Source of the DNA: Closterium sp. NIES-65
Taxonomy: Eukaryota; Streptophyta; Zygnematophyceae; Desmidiales; Closteriaceae
DNA: 64,000 bases
NCBI GenBank assembly: GCA_948144175.1
Contig: CANXME010002275.1
Coordinates: 4,587,001-4,651,000 of the forward strand
Reading direction: 5' to 3'
Numbering within the stretch: the first letter of the stretch is position 1; each line of letters begins with the position of its first letter. The notes under the pieces were generated by a model. It had not been told where the DNA came from. It ran no database searches and saw only the letters and a list, made by a program, of their open reading frames with translations. Positions 29,015-38,689 of this stretch are shown in pieces. A program made the translations under genes and the position numbers.

Positions 29015-29382
29015 TGTGAGGATCTAGGATCGAGCTCAGAAAAGAGAAATGAATTTAATGAATCATCTGGGTACAACACGAGGCTATATATAGGCTCGAC
29101 ACAAGGCCCAGTAACCAGGTGTTACGTGAAGTATCTGAGGGTTGCGAAGCGTCCCGAACAGATCCTTCCCGAATTCGGTAGAAGGCAATTCGGTGACAAC
29201 CGAAAAGCCAGAATTTGGTGCACGCAACCTAGCTCGGTGCTATAACTATAATAAAATATAGGAAAGCACCTAGCCTAGGAAATCAAGCAATTCATGCATG
29301 CATATAATTCTCCTATGCTAGAAATAGCATAGTAATGTAAAGGCAAGCAAGCATAGCTGGCATAAGCCGTCGTACTCTCACA
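29015..29382 (-). repeat. Gypsy-1 3' LTR
   Basis: 368 bases, with a plus-strand GGCTATATATAGGCTCG segment (TATA-like and near-palindromic) about 70 bases in. The same LTR family occurs as a solo LTR at 56661-57039. Confidence 0.92.
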
Positions 29383-29392
29383 CGTCCCCCCC

Positions 29393-30403
29393 TCAAAGCT
29401 GGGTGGCGTGACATACACCTTGCTTGACAAGATAGTCCTTGAGAGCACGGCGTGCGTTGCCCATATTAGCTTCTGCAACCCAACTGTCCTCAGTGGGGTT
29501 GTATCCCTTCCAGCGTATCAGGAACTCGAGGGTCTTGCCGCCGCGGCGCCGATGAGAGAGGACGCGTTCCACTTCATACTCAGGTTCATCCTGGATGAGA
29601 ACAGGTGGTGGTGGCGGTAGCTGGCGTCCCTGGAACTGTTGGTTGGGGTCCTTGTAGGGTTTCAGTAGCTGGACATGGAAAGCGTTGTGAAGCTTCCATG
29701 TATCTGGTAAGCGCAAGCGGAATGTTACTGGTGTCACCTGTGCCTCAACGAGAAAAGGACCATAAAAGCGAGGCCGGAGTTTGGATGGGAGGTGAGATAG
29801 GTTCAAGTTGCGCGTGTCAAGAAGCACCTGATCTCCGACTGCTACTGAGTGATCACGTCGCTGACGATCGGCATACTGCTTCTGGGAGGTCTGCATCGTG
29901 GTGAGTCGTCGCTGAGTCTTCTCCCATAGCTGCTCCATGGTGGTGACGAAGTCGTGTGCGGCTTGGACGTGTGCCGGTCTGGTTGGCTGCTGTGGTGTAA
30001 GTGGTTCCCGTCCGTAAAACAGGAAGAAGGGAGTTTTCCCTGTGGCCGCATGTGATGCATTGTTGTAACCGAACTCTAGGGTCGGTAACTGTGTGTCCCA
30101 GTGGCTGACGTCGTCCTTGCAAGCTGTGCGCAGTAACTGTTCAACCACTTGATTGAGTCGCTCTGTCTGTCCGTCAGTCTGGGGGTGGTATGCTGAAGAC
30201 ATCGCAAGCTTAGTCCCCAACAGTCCCATGAGCTCCTTCCAGAACTTACTCGTGAATTCGGGGTCTCTGTCTGAGATGAGTGTAGTGGGGATGCCGTGGA
30301 TGGTGATGATGTGGTCAAAGAAGAGGCGAGCAGTTGCTTCAGCTGTAGCTGTGGCGTTGGTCGGGATGAAGTGACCCATCTTGGAGAACTTATCGATCAC
30401 CAC
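29393..30403 (-). CDS. Gypsy-1 integrase core, C-terminal domain and chromodomain
   Basis: 336 codons from MVIDKFSKMGHFIPTNATAT. DDE core residues appear in the order D of VIDKFSK, D of LISDRDPEFTS, and E of QTDGQTERLNQVVEQLL. A GPFLVEAQVTPVTFRLRLPD segment follows. The end is a chromodomain (YEVERVLSHRRRGGKTLEFL, IRWKGYNPTEDSWVAEANM), which marks a chromovirus and is known in the family to direct insertion to chromatin marks. The frame is continuous with the zinc-binding half at 30440-30958 except for one premature TGA (30438-30440), where DFIT is followed by TGA in place of Trp. Confidence 0.9.
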   Translation of the reverse strand: MVIDKFSKMGHFIPTNATATAEATARLFFDHIITIHGIPTTLISDRDPEFTSKFWKELMGLLGTKLAMSSAYHPQTDGQTERLNQVVEQLLRTACKDDVSHWDTQLPTLEFGYNNASHAATGKTPFFLFYGREPLTPQQPTRPAHVQAAHDFVTTMEQLWEKTQRRLTTMQTSQKQYADRQRRDHSVAVGDQVLLDTRNLNLSHLPSKLRPRFYGPFLVEAQVTPVTFRLRLPDTWKLHNAFHVQLLKPYKDPNQQFQGRQLPPPPPVLIQDEPEYEVERVLSHRRRGGKTLEFLIRWKGYNPTEDSWVAEANMGNARRALKDYLVKQGVCHATQL

Positions 30404-30439
30404 GAGAATGGAATCATGCCCCCGTGAGGTCGAAGGAAG

Positions 30440-30958
30440 TCATGTGATGAAGTCGAGGCTAACGACCTGCCATGGCTGCTCCGGTACGGGTAGAGGCTGA
30501 AGTAACCCTGCTTTTTTGTGCTTGCTGCTCTTCATCCGTTGGCACGTGTCGCAAGAGGTGACAAACTGCTGCACGTTTGCTGCCATCCCGGGCCAGTAAT
30601 AATACTTTGCTATTCCCGCTAACGTCTTGTTGCTCCCGAAATGTCCCGTGTATGGTACGTCATGAAACTCCTCCAATAGGATCTGCCGTAGCGGGGCGTA
30701 ATTCGGTACCCAAATCTTTCTTGAACCCTTACTTACAGCTAAGTCTTTCTCCCACTGTAACAGCTTCTTGGTCTGTGCTGTAGCGATCTCTACGTCCACG
30801 GAGTACCCATGTTGGAATAGACCCTTGAGCAGAGGGTTCATCCGTCGAGCTGGATGCCTGCTACATGACCGGGGCGGCTCAACGCGTCTGCTTTGTTGTG
30901 TAGCCCGGGCTTGTAGACGATGTCGTAGTGGAAGTGAGTTTCCAGGAAGTCCACCCAC
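30440..30958 (-). pseudogene. Gypsy-1 integrase zinc-binding part
   Basis: Contains PNYAPLRQILLEEFHDVPYT, GHFGSNKTLAGIAKYYYWPG and CDTCQRMKSSKHK: the HHCC integrase domain (H...H...CDTC). Ends PWQVVSLDFIT then TGA. That single nonsense codon is the main lesion between this and the catalytic core. Confidence 0.88.
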
Positions 30959-32505
30959 CGCACCTGTCGTCGTGAGAGCGTCGGCTGCAACTTCAGGTAT
31001 TTGAGATTGCAGTGGTCAGTATAGACTGTAGTCTTGGCTCCCTCTAGGTAACACCTCCACGCTTTGAAGGCTATGACTATCGCTAAGGCTTCCTTGTCAT
31101 GGATGGGGTAATTCCGTTCTGCTCCGTGTAGCTTCTTACTGAGGTAGGCGATGGGCTGCAAACCGCGTCCGTGATCCTGCATCAGTACTGCTCCGACTGC
31201 TTGGTCACTAGCATCTGCTTCCACCACGTAGTCTTTGTTTGAGTCCGGTAGGATGAGTACTGGCGCTGTAGTCAGTGCTGTCTGTAGCTGCTCCATGGCT
31301 TGCTGATGAGGAGTATCCCATTTGTAGGGCGTATCCTTTTTTAGTAGGTCGGTCGGTGGCGCTGCTATCTTGGAATACTGCGGCACAAACCTGTTGTAGT
31401 AGTTGGCGAAGCCTAGGAACTGCTGCAACTCCTTCACGTTCTCCGGTACTTTCCACTTCTTGACGGCTTCGATCTTCCGCGGGTCCACGTGTACGCCCTC
31501 GGCACTCACCATGTGCCCGAGAAATTGCACCTTCTTCAGGGCGAAGTCGCTCTTCGACATCTTCACGTAGAACTTGTTTTTCCGCAGGATCTCGAACACC
31601 TTCCGTAGATGCTCTACGTGCTCTTTCATGTTCTTGGAGTAGATGAGAATGTCGTCCAGGTACATCACCACGCATTCGTCCAACAGGGGGCGTAAGATGT
31701 GATTCATCTCCAGTTGGAACGTTGCTGGTGCGTTGCAGAGTCCGAACGTCATCACCAAGTATTCGTAGGAGCCGTATGTGGTACGGAACGCCATCTTGTG
31801 GACCGAGTTGTCTGCCATCTTGATCTGCCAGTAACCCGACCGTAGGCCCAGCTTCGAAAAGGCTGTTGCACCACGCAGTTGGTCCAGAAGGTCGTCTATG
31901 CGCGCTATGGGGTATTTGTTTTTTACTGTCTGTTTGTTCAGTGCGCGGTAGTCGATGCACATCCGTAAACTACCGTCTGGTTTTGGAGTGAAGAGAACTG
32001 GTGCTTTGTAGGGAGAGGTGGATAGGCGGATCAGTTGTCTGTCCAGTAGATACTCTATCTGTTTCTTCATGTCTGTCAGTCCGGTCGGACTCAGTCGGTA
32101 TGGTGCACTTGAGACGGGTTTCGCACCTGGTTCCTCCACGATCTCGTGCTCGTGGGTGCGTGCTGGAGGTACTCCTATGGGTAGGTCGTCGGGCATAATA
32201 TCCTTGTACTGTTCCAAGACCTCCTTCACTGCTGCAGGTAGCTCCGAACTCAGCTTCTCCTCCTCTGCTGCTGCCATAACCAGTGCTAGGTATCCCGTGT
32301 TACTCTCGTTCACCGTCCGTTCGAACCGTGCCAGTGTCGTTTCAGGAACGTTGCCTCTATCCGTCCAGCTTCGCAGCTCCACTCGTTTCCCGTTGTTGTA
32401 GATGCACGCCTTCCTGTTGACCCAATCGATCTCGGGGTTGAACGGCTTCAAGAAATCTCGCCCCAAGATGAAATCTGATCCTTTGATGTTCGTGATCGGC
32501 AACAT
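30838..32505 (-). CDS. Gypsy-1 reverse transcriptase and RNase H
   Basis: 555 codons. The RT starts after the protease end ILGRDFLKPFNPEIDW-like segment, then VPPARTHEHEIVEEPGAKPV, LFTPKPDGSLRMCIDYRALN, FSKLGLRSGYWQIKMADNSV (usual D of motif A replaced by G in KLGLRSGY), FGLCNAPATFQ, and intact VVMYLDDILIYSK. RNase H: VVEADASDQAVGAVLMQDHG, NYPIHDKEALAIV, VYTDHCNLKYL, NKADALSRPG. The motif A change (expected K-D-L-R-S-G-Y, here K-L-G-L-R-S-G-Y) probably inactivates the enzyme, although YLDD is intact. Confidence 0.92.
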   Translation of the reverse strand: MLPITNIKGSDFILGRDFLKPFNPEIDWVNRKACIYNNGKRVELRSWTDRGNVPETTLARFERTVNESNTGYLALVMAAAEEEKLSSELPAAVKEVLEQYKDIMPDDLPIGVPPARTHEHEIVEEPGAKPVSSAPYRLSPTGLTDMKKQIEYLLDRQLIRLSTSPYKAPVLFTPKPDGSLRMCIDYRALNKQTVKNKYPIARIDDLLDQLRGATAFSKLGLRSGYWQIKMADNSVHKMAFRTTYGSYEYLVMTFGLCNAPATFQLEMNHILRPLLDECVVMYLDDILIYSKNMKEHVEHLRKVFEILRKNKFYVKMSKSDFALKKVQFLGHMVSAEGVHVDPRKIEAVKKWKVPENVKELQQFLGFANYYNRFVPQYSKIAAPPTDLLKKDTPYKWDTPHQQAMEQLQTALTTAPVLILPDSNKDYVVEADASDQAVGAVLMQDHGRGLQPIAYLSKKLHGAERNYPIHDKEALAIVIAFKAWRCYLEGAKTTVYTDHCNLKYLKLQPTLSRRQVRWVDFLETHFHYDIVYKPGLHNKADALSRPGHVAGIQLDG

Positions 32506-32674
32506 CGGCTTCCACCTCAGTGACCCCTATGTGCAGCTGCAGTGATGCTTCGCCGTGGATGGGAAGTTTCGTACCGTCCACCATTGTTGCCGAGAACTTG
32601 GTCTCCTCCGAAGATTCTCCAATTTTCTCCAACGTCCCGTGGTCGCACACCGAGTGAGACGCACCGCTATCCAC
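32357..32674 (-). pseudogene. Gypsy-1 aspartic protease
   Basis: MDSGASHSVCDHGTLEKIGE carries the active-site DSGAS. It continues to IGVTEVEADV, where a one-base shift near 32500 moves the reading into the RT frame (LPITNIKGSDFILGRDFL, the protease C-terminal flap and GRD). The overlapping 32357-32500 part of this frame is out of register. Confidence 0.82.
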
Positions 32675-33016
32675 CAGTGCCCGGAAGCGTCGCCCGCTGC
32701 AGATCCCCTAGAGTGGTAGTGGTTCTTGCTGCTCCAAGTAACCGTAGATGGTCTCGCTTATAGGATCGTAGGGTACGTCGAATAGATCATCCCTCGGTCC
32801 TGCGCTCGAAGCTACTAACTCCATATCAGTTTTCAACTGAGTAGGGGCATAAATATTTATCCGAGGCTGATCCAGCTTCGTGTAGGCTTGTCCTGTGGGC
32901 AATGGGGAGCCTTAACACTATGCTGCGGGGAGAGAATATTAACTCCTTGGAACGCACGACCTTTTTCAACGCTCCGGAGTGGTTTGCCCAAACTTCTTAG
33001 GTACCTGAATAATGTC

Positions 33017-33301
33017 TTAAGGCTTTTTCTTGGCCTCAAAATCTCCCCTGAATTTTTTAAAGGCTTGAAAACCTCGAGAGGGAATATTCTTACTCTCGGG
33101 GGAGTTCAGCTGGAGTTTCCCGGTCGGTGCAGATTCTTGTTTCGCGGAGCCTCCATTTGTCTCGGCGATTTCCCCTGTTGCCGGCCGGTCGGGACGTTTT
33201 GAATTCCCACCATCGTGTCCTCCTTTTTTCGCCATCGTGAATGTCGCACTGTTGTTGCCCTGCAGCTCCGCTCGTGCCTTCTTCATTTTCCAACACGCCA
33301 A
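33017..33301 (-). pseudogene. Gypsy-1 gag C-terminus, second half of the zinc knuckle
   Basis: After the Copia-B target duplication the minus frame resumes GHRLLACWKMKKARAELQGN. It completes the knuckle C-x2-C-x4-H-x4-C that begins CEFCGATG at 38690. The tail is basic, Gly/Lys-rich. Copia-B therefore cut the zinc knuckle in two. Confidence 0.85.
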
Positions 33302-33314
33302 GAGTCGATGTCCT

Positions 33315-33445
33315 TGTGAAAATGAGAACGAGAATGAATGAACTATGAGAGAAGTGGGTACAAGTACTAACCCTAATTAGGTTGTACCCCCTATGGGATA
33401 CCCCACTATAGCCTACACAAAAGCATAAGCTATAATGTTCTGACA
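33315..33445 (-). repeat. Copia-B 3' LTR
   Basis: TGTGAAAATGAGAACGAGAA ... ATGTTCTGACA. Contains an inverted pair GGGTACAA / TTGTACCC (33356-33363 and 33382-33389) around CCCTAATTAGG, also seen in Copia-C. The following internal CCCCCATAGGCAAAGTGGGGG (33448-33468) is the conserved stem-loop beside the polypurine tract. Confidence 0.92.
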
Positions 33446-33689
33446 CACCCCCATAGGCAAAGTGGGGGAGAACAAGGGGTCACAAGACCAGTCAAGCAAA
33501 GCAGAGCAAAGCAAGCTCAGGGTGGATCACAATGTCACCACACAGTCTGAACACAAGGTCAAGGCCACAAGGCCAGTTCACATGCAGGAGGAGACATATA
33601 TATATAAGTCTAAACAAGCAAGAGCAGGCATATATATATGCAAGAGTACAAGTAAGGTCAAGAAGTAAGCAAGTGAGGCAAGACTGGGA

Positions 33690-34184
33690 CAAGTCCCAGC
33701 TCAGTACAGAAACGCTGATGATCACAAGTCGGAAGTGCCTTGGTGAAAACATCAGCAGTGTTGGCCTCAGAGGCCACGTACGCAAGTCGCAACTGACCAC
33801 GCTGCTGCAGCTCACGGGCAAGAAATTAGCGGAGAGCAATGTGCTTCGTTCTGTGCTCCAGGCACTGCTCTTGACACAAGGCCAGCATGGCCTTGTTGTC
33901 TACGTACAGCACTGGAGGAGAACGAGGCGGCTCTCCAAGGTCAGTCAGCAGGTAGGTGAGCCAGCGAAGCTCCTGAGCAGCCATGGCCCCGGCGTAGATC
34001 TCAGCCTCACAACTGGAGCCGAGAACAGAGGACGAGCGAGTAGCCCGCCACAAAACAGAGCCGGAACCAAGGCTGAAGGTGTAACCCTGCGACGACCGCT
34101 GCGTAGCCTGGTCGTCAGCCCAAGAAGCGTCCGCGTGCCCAATGAGGACCACTGGACTCCGCCCTCCAAGCACTAGCCCCATGC
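33690..34184 (-). pseudogene. Copia-B RNase H
   Basis: Reads GMGLVLGGRSPVVLIGHADA then SWADDQATQRSSQGYTFSLG, SSCEAEIYAGAMAAQELRWL, YVDNKAMLALCQEQCLEHRT and KHIALR, then a TAA replaces Tyr (near 33826); the remainder LARELQQRG... DVFTKALP follows out to about 33690. Upstream it abuts the spacer out of frame at the deletion junction near 34185. Confidence 0.85.
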
Positions 34185-34221
34185 CCTCCAGGCCCAGTAC
34201 CGTCAGACGCCACAAGGGGAG

Positions 34222-34560
34222 GTCCAGTGGCCGCAGGCTCCACACCTCCAGGCTCAGCAGCTCCAGACGCAGCACCCCCAGGCTCAGTACCCCCAGGCTC
34301 AGCACCCACGCGCGCAGCACCCTCAGAGTCAGCACCCCCAGGCTCAACAACTCCAGAGGCAGCACCCCCAGGCTCAGCACCCCCAGGCTCAGCACCCCCA
34401 GGCTCAGCACCCCCAGACTCAGCACCCCCAGGCTCAGCACCCCCAGACTCAGCACCCCCAGAGTCAGCACCCCCAGGCTCAGCACCCCAAGCAGTACCTG
34501 AGTCACCAGCAACCTCGACCGGCTCGACTGCATCGACCTGGGACACACCTGAAGGGGCAG
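34222..34560 (-). repeat. Copia-B GGAEPGGAE spacer
   Basis: 15-base units CAGGCTCAGCACCCC (plus strand) encode Gly-Gly-Ala-Glu-Pro repeats between integrase and the former RT. Copy number and order differ between Copia-A, B, C and D. Confidence 0.9.
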
Positions 34561-34687
34561 GACCTTGAGGGGGAAGGGGGTCTACCGGGGGGGGACCTGG
34601 TACAAGGAAGTGCGGCGGCAGCGGGAGGGAAGGAGTGCGGTAGGGGAAGAGGCGGTAGAAGGGGACTGACTCGTCGAACGTGACGTC

Positions 34688-37543
34688 CTAGGAGGACAGA
34701 ACACGACGAGAGGAGGGGTGGTAGAACTGCCACCCTGGGGCGTTTGGGGGGAAGCCTAGGAAGACACAGGGAGCAGCACGAGGGGACAGCTTGTCCGCAG
34801 ACAGGTCATGGACAAACGCCCGAGATCCCCAGACACGGAACGCAGACGCATCGCCGACCTTCCCCGTCCACAGCAGAGCTGGGGAGGTCTCCGGCCGGGA
34901 GACCCTGGGGTGAAGGTTGAGCTGATGCGCCGTGTACCGAACCGCAAACGGCCACAGAAAATGGGGGGCAGCCGCATGCATCATGGACATACGAGCGACG
35001 TCCATGACCATGCCAATGCGGCGCTCACCAATCCCATTTTGCTGTGGAGAGTCCGGAAGCGTGAAGGTCTGGCGGATGCCTCGTGCACGACAGTAGGCTC
35101 GCAGAAGGCCAGAGGAGAACTCTCCGCCTCGGTCAGAGTGCAGACGCAGAACAGGAAAGTCCGAGCCAAAGCTCGTCCTGAGCTGGAGACGAGCCGCGCG
35201 GATCCGGTCGATCAACACCTCAGTGACATTACCCTTGCTGCGCAAGGGGAAGACTGTGGTGTAACGCGAGTAGTCGTCAACCACCAGCAGGAAGTAGCGC
35301 TCGTGACCCTGTCCACGGACGCAGGCCGGGCCCCACACGTCCATGTGAAGCGTCTGCAGAGGAGCCACTGTCGGGGGAAACTGGGAGGAGTGAGGGGCAG
35401 CCCGGAGCCGCCCCTCGACACAAGGGACACAGGAAGGTCCTGGCCCCGAAGGAAGGGGAGGGAGAGACCGGGGGAGACCAGAGACAAGGACACGGGAAGC
35501 CATGCCCCGAAGACGAGGCAAGGAGGGGTGGCCAAGCCGGTGGTGCCACAAGAGAGTCTCATGAGACAGGAGGCGACACGAGCAGGGGGCAGACTCAGGA
35601 CCAGACCTGGACGCTGCAGCAAACACCTGACCCGACGCAGCTACCTGGCCAGACGCAGGGACTGGAGGAGACTCAATGGTCAGGGTGTAGAGACTCGACC
35701 CGGGCCGACGCGAAAACGTGGCTAGGTGTCGGCCTGTGCGGGCGTCCGAGCAGTGGGTCCCCCGCTGACTCGCAGGAGTAAACTGGTGAGCCCCCGCATC
35801 CTGCAGGTAAGCACCACTCACCAAGTTCGTCGAGAACGAGGGGAGGTACAGACCCGACAGGGTGCCCGAGGGGGCAGCCGGACACGGGAGGACAGTGGAG
35901 AAGTGAGCGAGGACAGGACCCCCAGAGGGGTCAGCCAGGGAGACTGCATCCGGCCGACCAAGCGGCGTGAGTGTGGTGCGGTCTCGAAAGAAGGAGCGAG
36001 AAGCCCCTGAGTCAAGTGTGAAGGTGAGGGAGGCCGAAGCCGACGCAGTACCTGAGAGCGTAGCCTCACTAGTACCTGAGAGCGCAGACGCACTGGCACC
36101 TAGAGCAGTAGCCTCACAAGCACCTAGCGCAGCAGTACCAATGCCCTGGTCGGGCGGGAAACACCGGTAACAGTCACCCTCATCACTAATAGTCACAGCA
36201 TACATGGCAGCAAGGATAGCATCAAAGTCAAGATCAAAGATAGCCACGCCAGCCCTAGACAGCTCTCCCCAGCGGGGGATCTCCGTGGCCTCCGGAAACT
36301 GCTGACGCCAAGCGTCCGTCAGGCGGCCAAAACAGCGCTGGGTGGGGTGGGCACCCCCACACTGCTCACCCGCGCGGTCGCCGGTGCGAAGGACGTAGGT
36401 GCAGGGACCAAGTCCCCCACCACGCTGACGCTGCGTGTACCACTCACGGAGCTGCTGAGGGGTGGGGACGTCGCGAGAACGTTGCTGCTGCTGCTGCTGC
36501 TGCTGGCGCTGACCACCCCCAGTGCCGCTCCGCTGTGAAGTGCCACTCCGACCACCTCCACCACCTCCTCCTCCACCTCCTCCACCTCCGCCACCGCCGC
36601 CACCCCCGCCGATACCGCCGCCGCCGACGCCGCCTCCGCCACCACTGCTGCCACTAGCACCCCCACCCCCGCCACCTCCTCCACCGCCACCCCCACTCCC
36701 TCCGCCGCCTCCACCTCCACCGCCACCGCCCCCGCTAGCCCCACCCGCTCCCTTGCCCCCCTTTCCCTTGCCAGGGCGACGTCTCCCGCTAGGGGCAGAC
36801 GCCGCACCGACCGACTCAAGACCAGCGAGGTCAGCCGCAGCGGCAGAGGCGACAGAGGGCAAGAGAGGGGAAGGAGAACACCCCTCAAAGATGGGGGCGC
36901 GTGGGTCACCTCGAGAGGCTCCTACAGCGACGATGCTCTTCTCCGCCGCTAGGAGGGCCTTCTCTAGGCTGTCGACTGTGAGAGTGGTGGGACAGACCGC
37001 GAGGAAGTGGTCCCGGACTACACGAAGGGAGTCGGGGAGGCGGGTGACTAGAAAGTAGAGAGTGATGTACATGGGGGGGGGGTTCTTGGCGCAGAAGTCA
37101 GCAGGAAGCGCAGCGCGGTAGCGGGTGTCACTAGTGCGGAGATGCGTAATGAGATCAGCGACTGTGGGAAAGGCGGCAAGGTCAGGGAAGAGGAAGGGTA
37201 GCATGAGGCGGCTCAGTGCAGCAGTGGCAGGGGAGGAGTAGCGCGCAACTACAGCGTCGTACAAGGTCTGAGCACTCTTGTACTGACTAAAGTGCGCTCG
37301 CTCAGAGGTAGGGAGGTGGCGACGCACAGCAAGACGTGCAGCAGCATCGCGCGTAGCCCACTGGGAGCGAACAGTAGGGTCAGCATCAGCAGCAGGGGCA
37401 GGGGAAGCGCCAGAGGTAAGGTCAAAGAGAGAGAGGCCGTCTGCCGTATCGCACTGTAAGAACAGCTGGAGGTCATCTACCCAGACCTCAAAGTCAATGG
37501 CCCGACCCTCAGCGTCAAAAGCGAGGACACTGGGGGTAGCCAT
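34688..37543 (-). CDS. Copia-B gag-protease-integrase polyprotein
   Basis: 951 codons from MATPSVLAFDAEGRAIDFEV. Gag (UBN2-type, about residues 1-220: FSQYKSAQTLYDAVVARYSS, VTRLPDSLRVVRDHFLAVCP), then a poly-Gly/Ser run of more than 80 residues and poly-Gln, a Cys/His region (CTYVLRTGDRAGEQCGGAHP), protease TFTLDSGASRSFF, GAG-pre-integrase LLWHHRLGHPSLPRLRGMAS, and integrase core LHMDVWGP, RYFLLVVDDYSRYTTVFPL, DRGGEFSS, QQNGIGERRIG. The first TAG is near 34688, after SSRRVLSS; the reading continues as LDVTFDESVPFYRLFPY downstream. Apart from that it is intact. Confidence 0.93.
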   Translation of the reverse strand: MATPSVLAFDAEGRAIDFEVWVDDLQLFLQCDTADGLSLFDLTSGASPAPAADADPTVRSQWATRDAAARLAVRRHLPTSERAHFSQYKSAQTLYDAVVARYSSPATAALSRLMLPFLFPDLAAFPTVADLITHLRTSDTRYRAALPADFCAKNPPPMYITLYFLVTRLPDSLRVVRDHFLAVCPTTLTVDSLEKALLAAEKSIVAVGASRGDPRAPIFEGCSPSPLLPSVASAAAADLAGLESVGAASAPSGRRRPGKGKGGKGAGGASGGGGGGGGGGGGSGGGGGGGGGGGGASGSSGGGGGVGGGGIGGGGGGGGGGGGGGGGGGGGRSGTSQRSGTGGGQRQQQQQQQQRSRDVPTPQQLREWYTQRQRGGGLGPCTYVLRTGDRAGEQCGGAHPTQRCFGRLTDAWRQQFPEATEIPRWGELSRAGVAIFDLDFDAILAAMYAVTISDEGDCYRCFPPDQGIGTAALGACEATALGASASALSGTSEATLSGTASASASLTFTLDSGASRSFFRDRTTLTPLGRPDAVSLADPSGGPVLAHFSTVLPCPAAPSGTLSGLYLPSFSTNLVSGAYLQDAGAHQFTPASQRGTHCSDARTGRHLATFSRRPGSSLYTLTIESPPVPASGQVAASGQVFAAASRSGPESAPCSCRLLSHETLLWHHRLGHPSLPRLRGMASRVLVSGLPRSLPPLPSGPGPSCVPCVEGRLRAAPHSSQFPPTVAPLQTLHMDVWGPACVRGQGHERYFLLVVDDYSRYTTVFPLRSKGNVTEVLIDRIRAARLQLRTSFGSDFPVLRLHSDRGGEFSSGLLRAYCRARGIRQTFTLPDSPQQNGIGERRIGMVMDVARMSMMHAAAPHFLWPFAVRYTAHQLNLHPRVSRPETSPALLWTGKVGDASAFRVWGSRAFVHDLSADKLSPRAAPCVFLGFPPNAPGWQFYHPSSRRVLSS

Positions 37544-37639
37544 GACGACAGACGCCTAGCAGTGCAAGCAATAGGGTGAGGGCAGCGCAGTGAAAAAGAA
37601 GGCTCTGTGCTCACCAGGCTGGGTAGAACGGGCCGTATG

Positions 37640-38440
37640 GAAGTAGGGCAGCTCAGCGGCCGGCGGCTCGGCTGCGGAGCGGCTCGGCTGCTCGGCGGCT
37701 CGGCTGCTCGGCTGCTGGGCGGCTCGGCTGCTCGGCGGCTCGGCTGCGGGGCGGCTCGGCTGTGGGGCGGCTCGGCTGCTCGGCGGCTCGGCTGCTCGGC
37801 TGCTGGGCGGCTCGGCGGCTCAGCGGCTGGGCGACCCGGCGGTCGGGCGGTGGGTGGGCCGCAGGTAGGGCGGCTGGCGGGCCGCTGAGTAGGGCGACGA
37901 GGCCGTCGATGTAGGGTACGGCGGCGGGGCCGCAACGTAGGGCGGCGGGGCCGCGAAGTAGGGTAGGGCGGCGGGGCCTCGAAGTAGGGCGGCGGGGCCG
38001 TCAAAGTAGGGCGGCGGGCCTCAACGTAGGGCGGCGGGGCCGTCGAAGTAGGGTGGCAGGGCCGCTACGTAGGGCGGCGGCGCCGTCGAAGGGTAGGGCG
38101 GCGGGGCCGCGACGTAGGGTAGGGCGGCGGGGCCGTCGAAGTAGGGCGGCGAGGCCGTGACGTAGGGCGGCGGGGCCGTCGAAGTAGGGCGGCGGGGCCG
38201 CGACGTAGGGCGGCGGCGCCGTCGAAGGGTAGGGCGGCGGGGCCGCGACGTAGGGTAGGGCGGCAGGGCCGCGGCGTAGGGGGGCGGGGCCGTCGAAGTA
38301 GGGCGGCGGGGCCGCGACTTAGGGCGGCGGCGCCGTCGAAGGGTAGGGCGGCGGGGCCGCGACGTAGGGTGGCGGGGCCGCTAGAGTAGGGCGGCGGGGC
38401 CGCGACCGAAAGGCAGCACGACGGGCCGCTGGGAGGGGGG
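37640..38440. repeat. GC-rich VNTRs in the Copia-B leader
   Basis: 37650-37830 holds GCTCGGCTGCTCGGCGGCTC-type units. 37900-38440 holds about 30 units of GTAGGGCGGCGGGGCCG with TCGAA or CGA linkers. An A19 tract (38463-38481) lies just inside. These fill the untranslated leader between the 5' LTR and the gag start, unusually long and repetitive for a Copia element. Confidence 0.9.
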
Positions 38441-38551
38441 GAGGGCGACACTACGGGTCGCTAAAAAAAAAAAAAAAAAAAGCGCGCGCCTCGGGGCGCG
38501 CTTCGGTGGGCCCAAGAAACAGTCCCTAGGAGGGGACCTGCTCTGATTCCA

Positions 38552-38682
38552 TGTGAAAATGAGAACGAGAATGAATGAACTATGAGAGAAGTGGGTACAA
38601 GTACTAACCCTAATTGGGTTGTACCCCCTATGGGATACCCCACTATAGCCTACACAAAAGCATAAGCTATAATGTTCTGACA
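38552..38682 (-). repeat. Copia-B 5' LTR
   Basis: 131 bases, one substitution from the 3' LTR (ATTGGG against ATTAGG). Followed by target duplication GTCCT, then the first half of the Gypsy-1 zinc knuckle. Confidence 0.93.
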
Positions 38683-38689
38683 GTCCTGT

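Larger units (their letters stand above)
33315..38682 (-). mobile_element. Copia-B, young Copia element lacking RT
   Basis: 131-base LTRs at 33315-33445 and 38552-38682 differ at one position. Perfect target duplication GTCCT (33310-33314, 38683-38687). Primer site TGGAATCAGAGC (minus, 38540-38551), initiator-Met-like. A long gag-protease-integrase frame is followed by the spacer and then, after a deletion junction near 34185, RNase H. The whole RT domain is absent. The youngest, deepest member of the nest. Confidence 0.93.

Noticed and set aside
36522..37058. Plus-strand poly-Pro frame and other frames antisense to Copia gag
   Set aside because: Antisense shadow of the poly-Gly run in Copia-B gag, which is supported by domain motifs on the minus strand.
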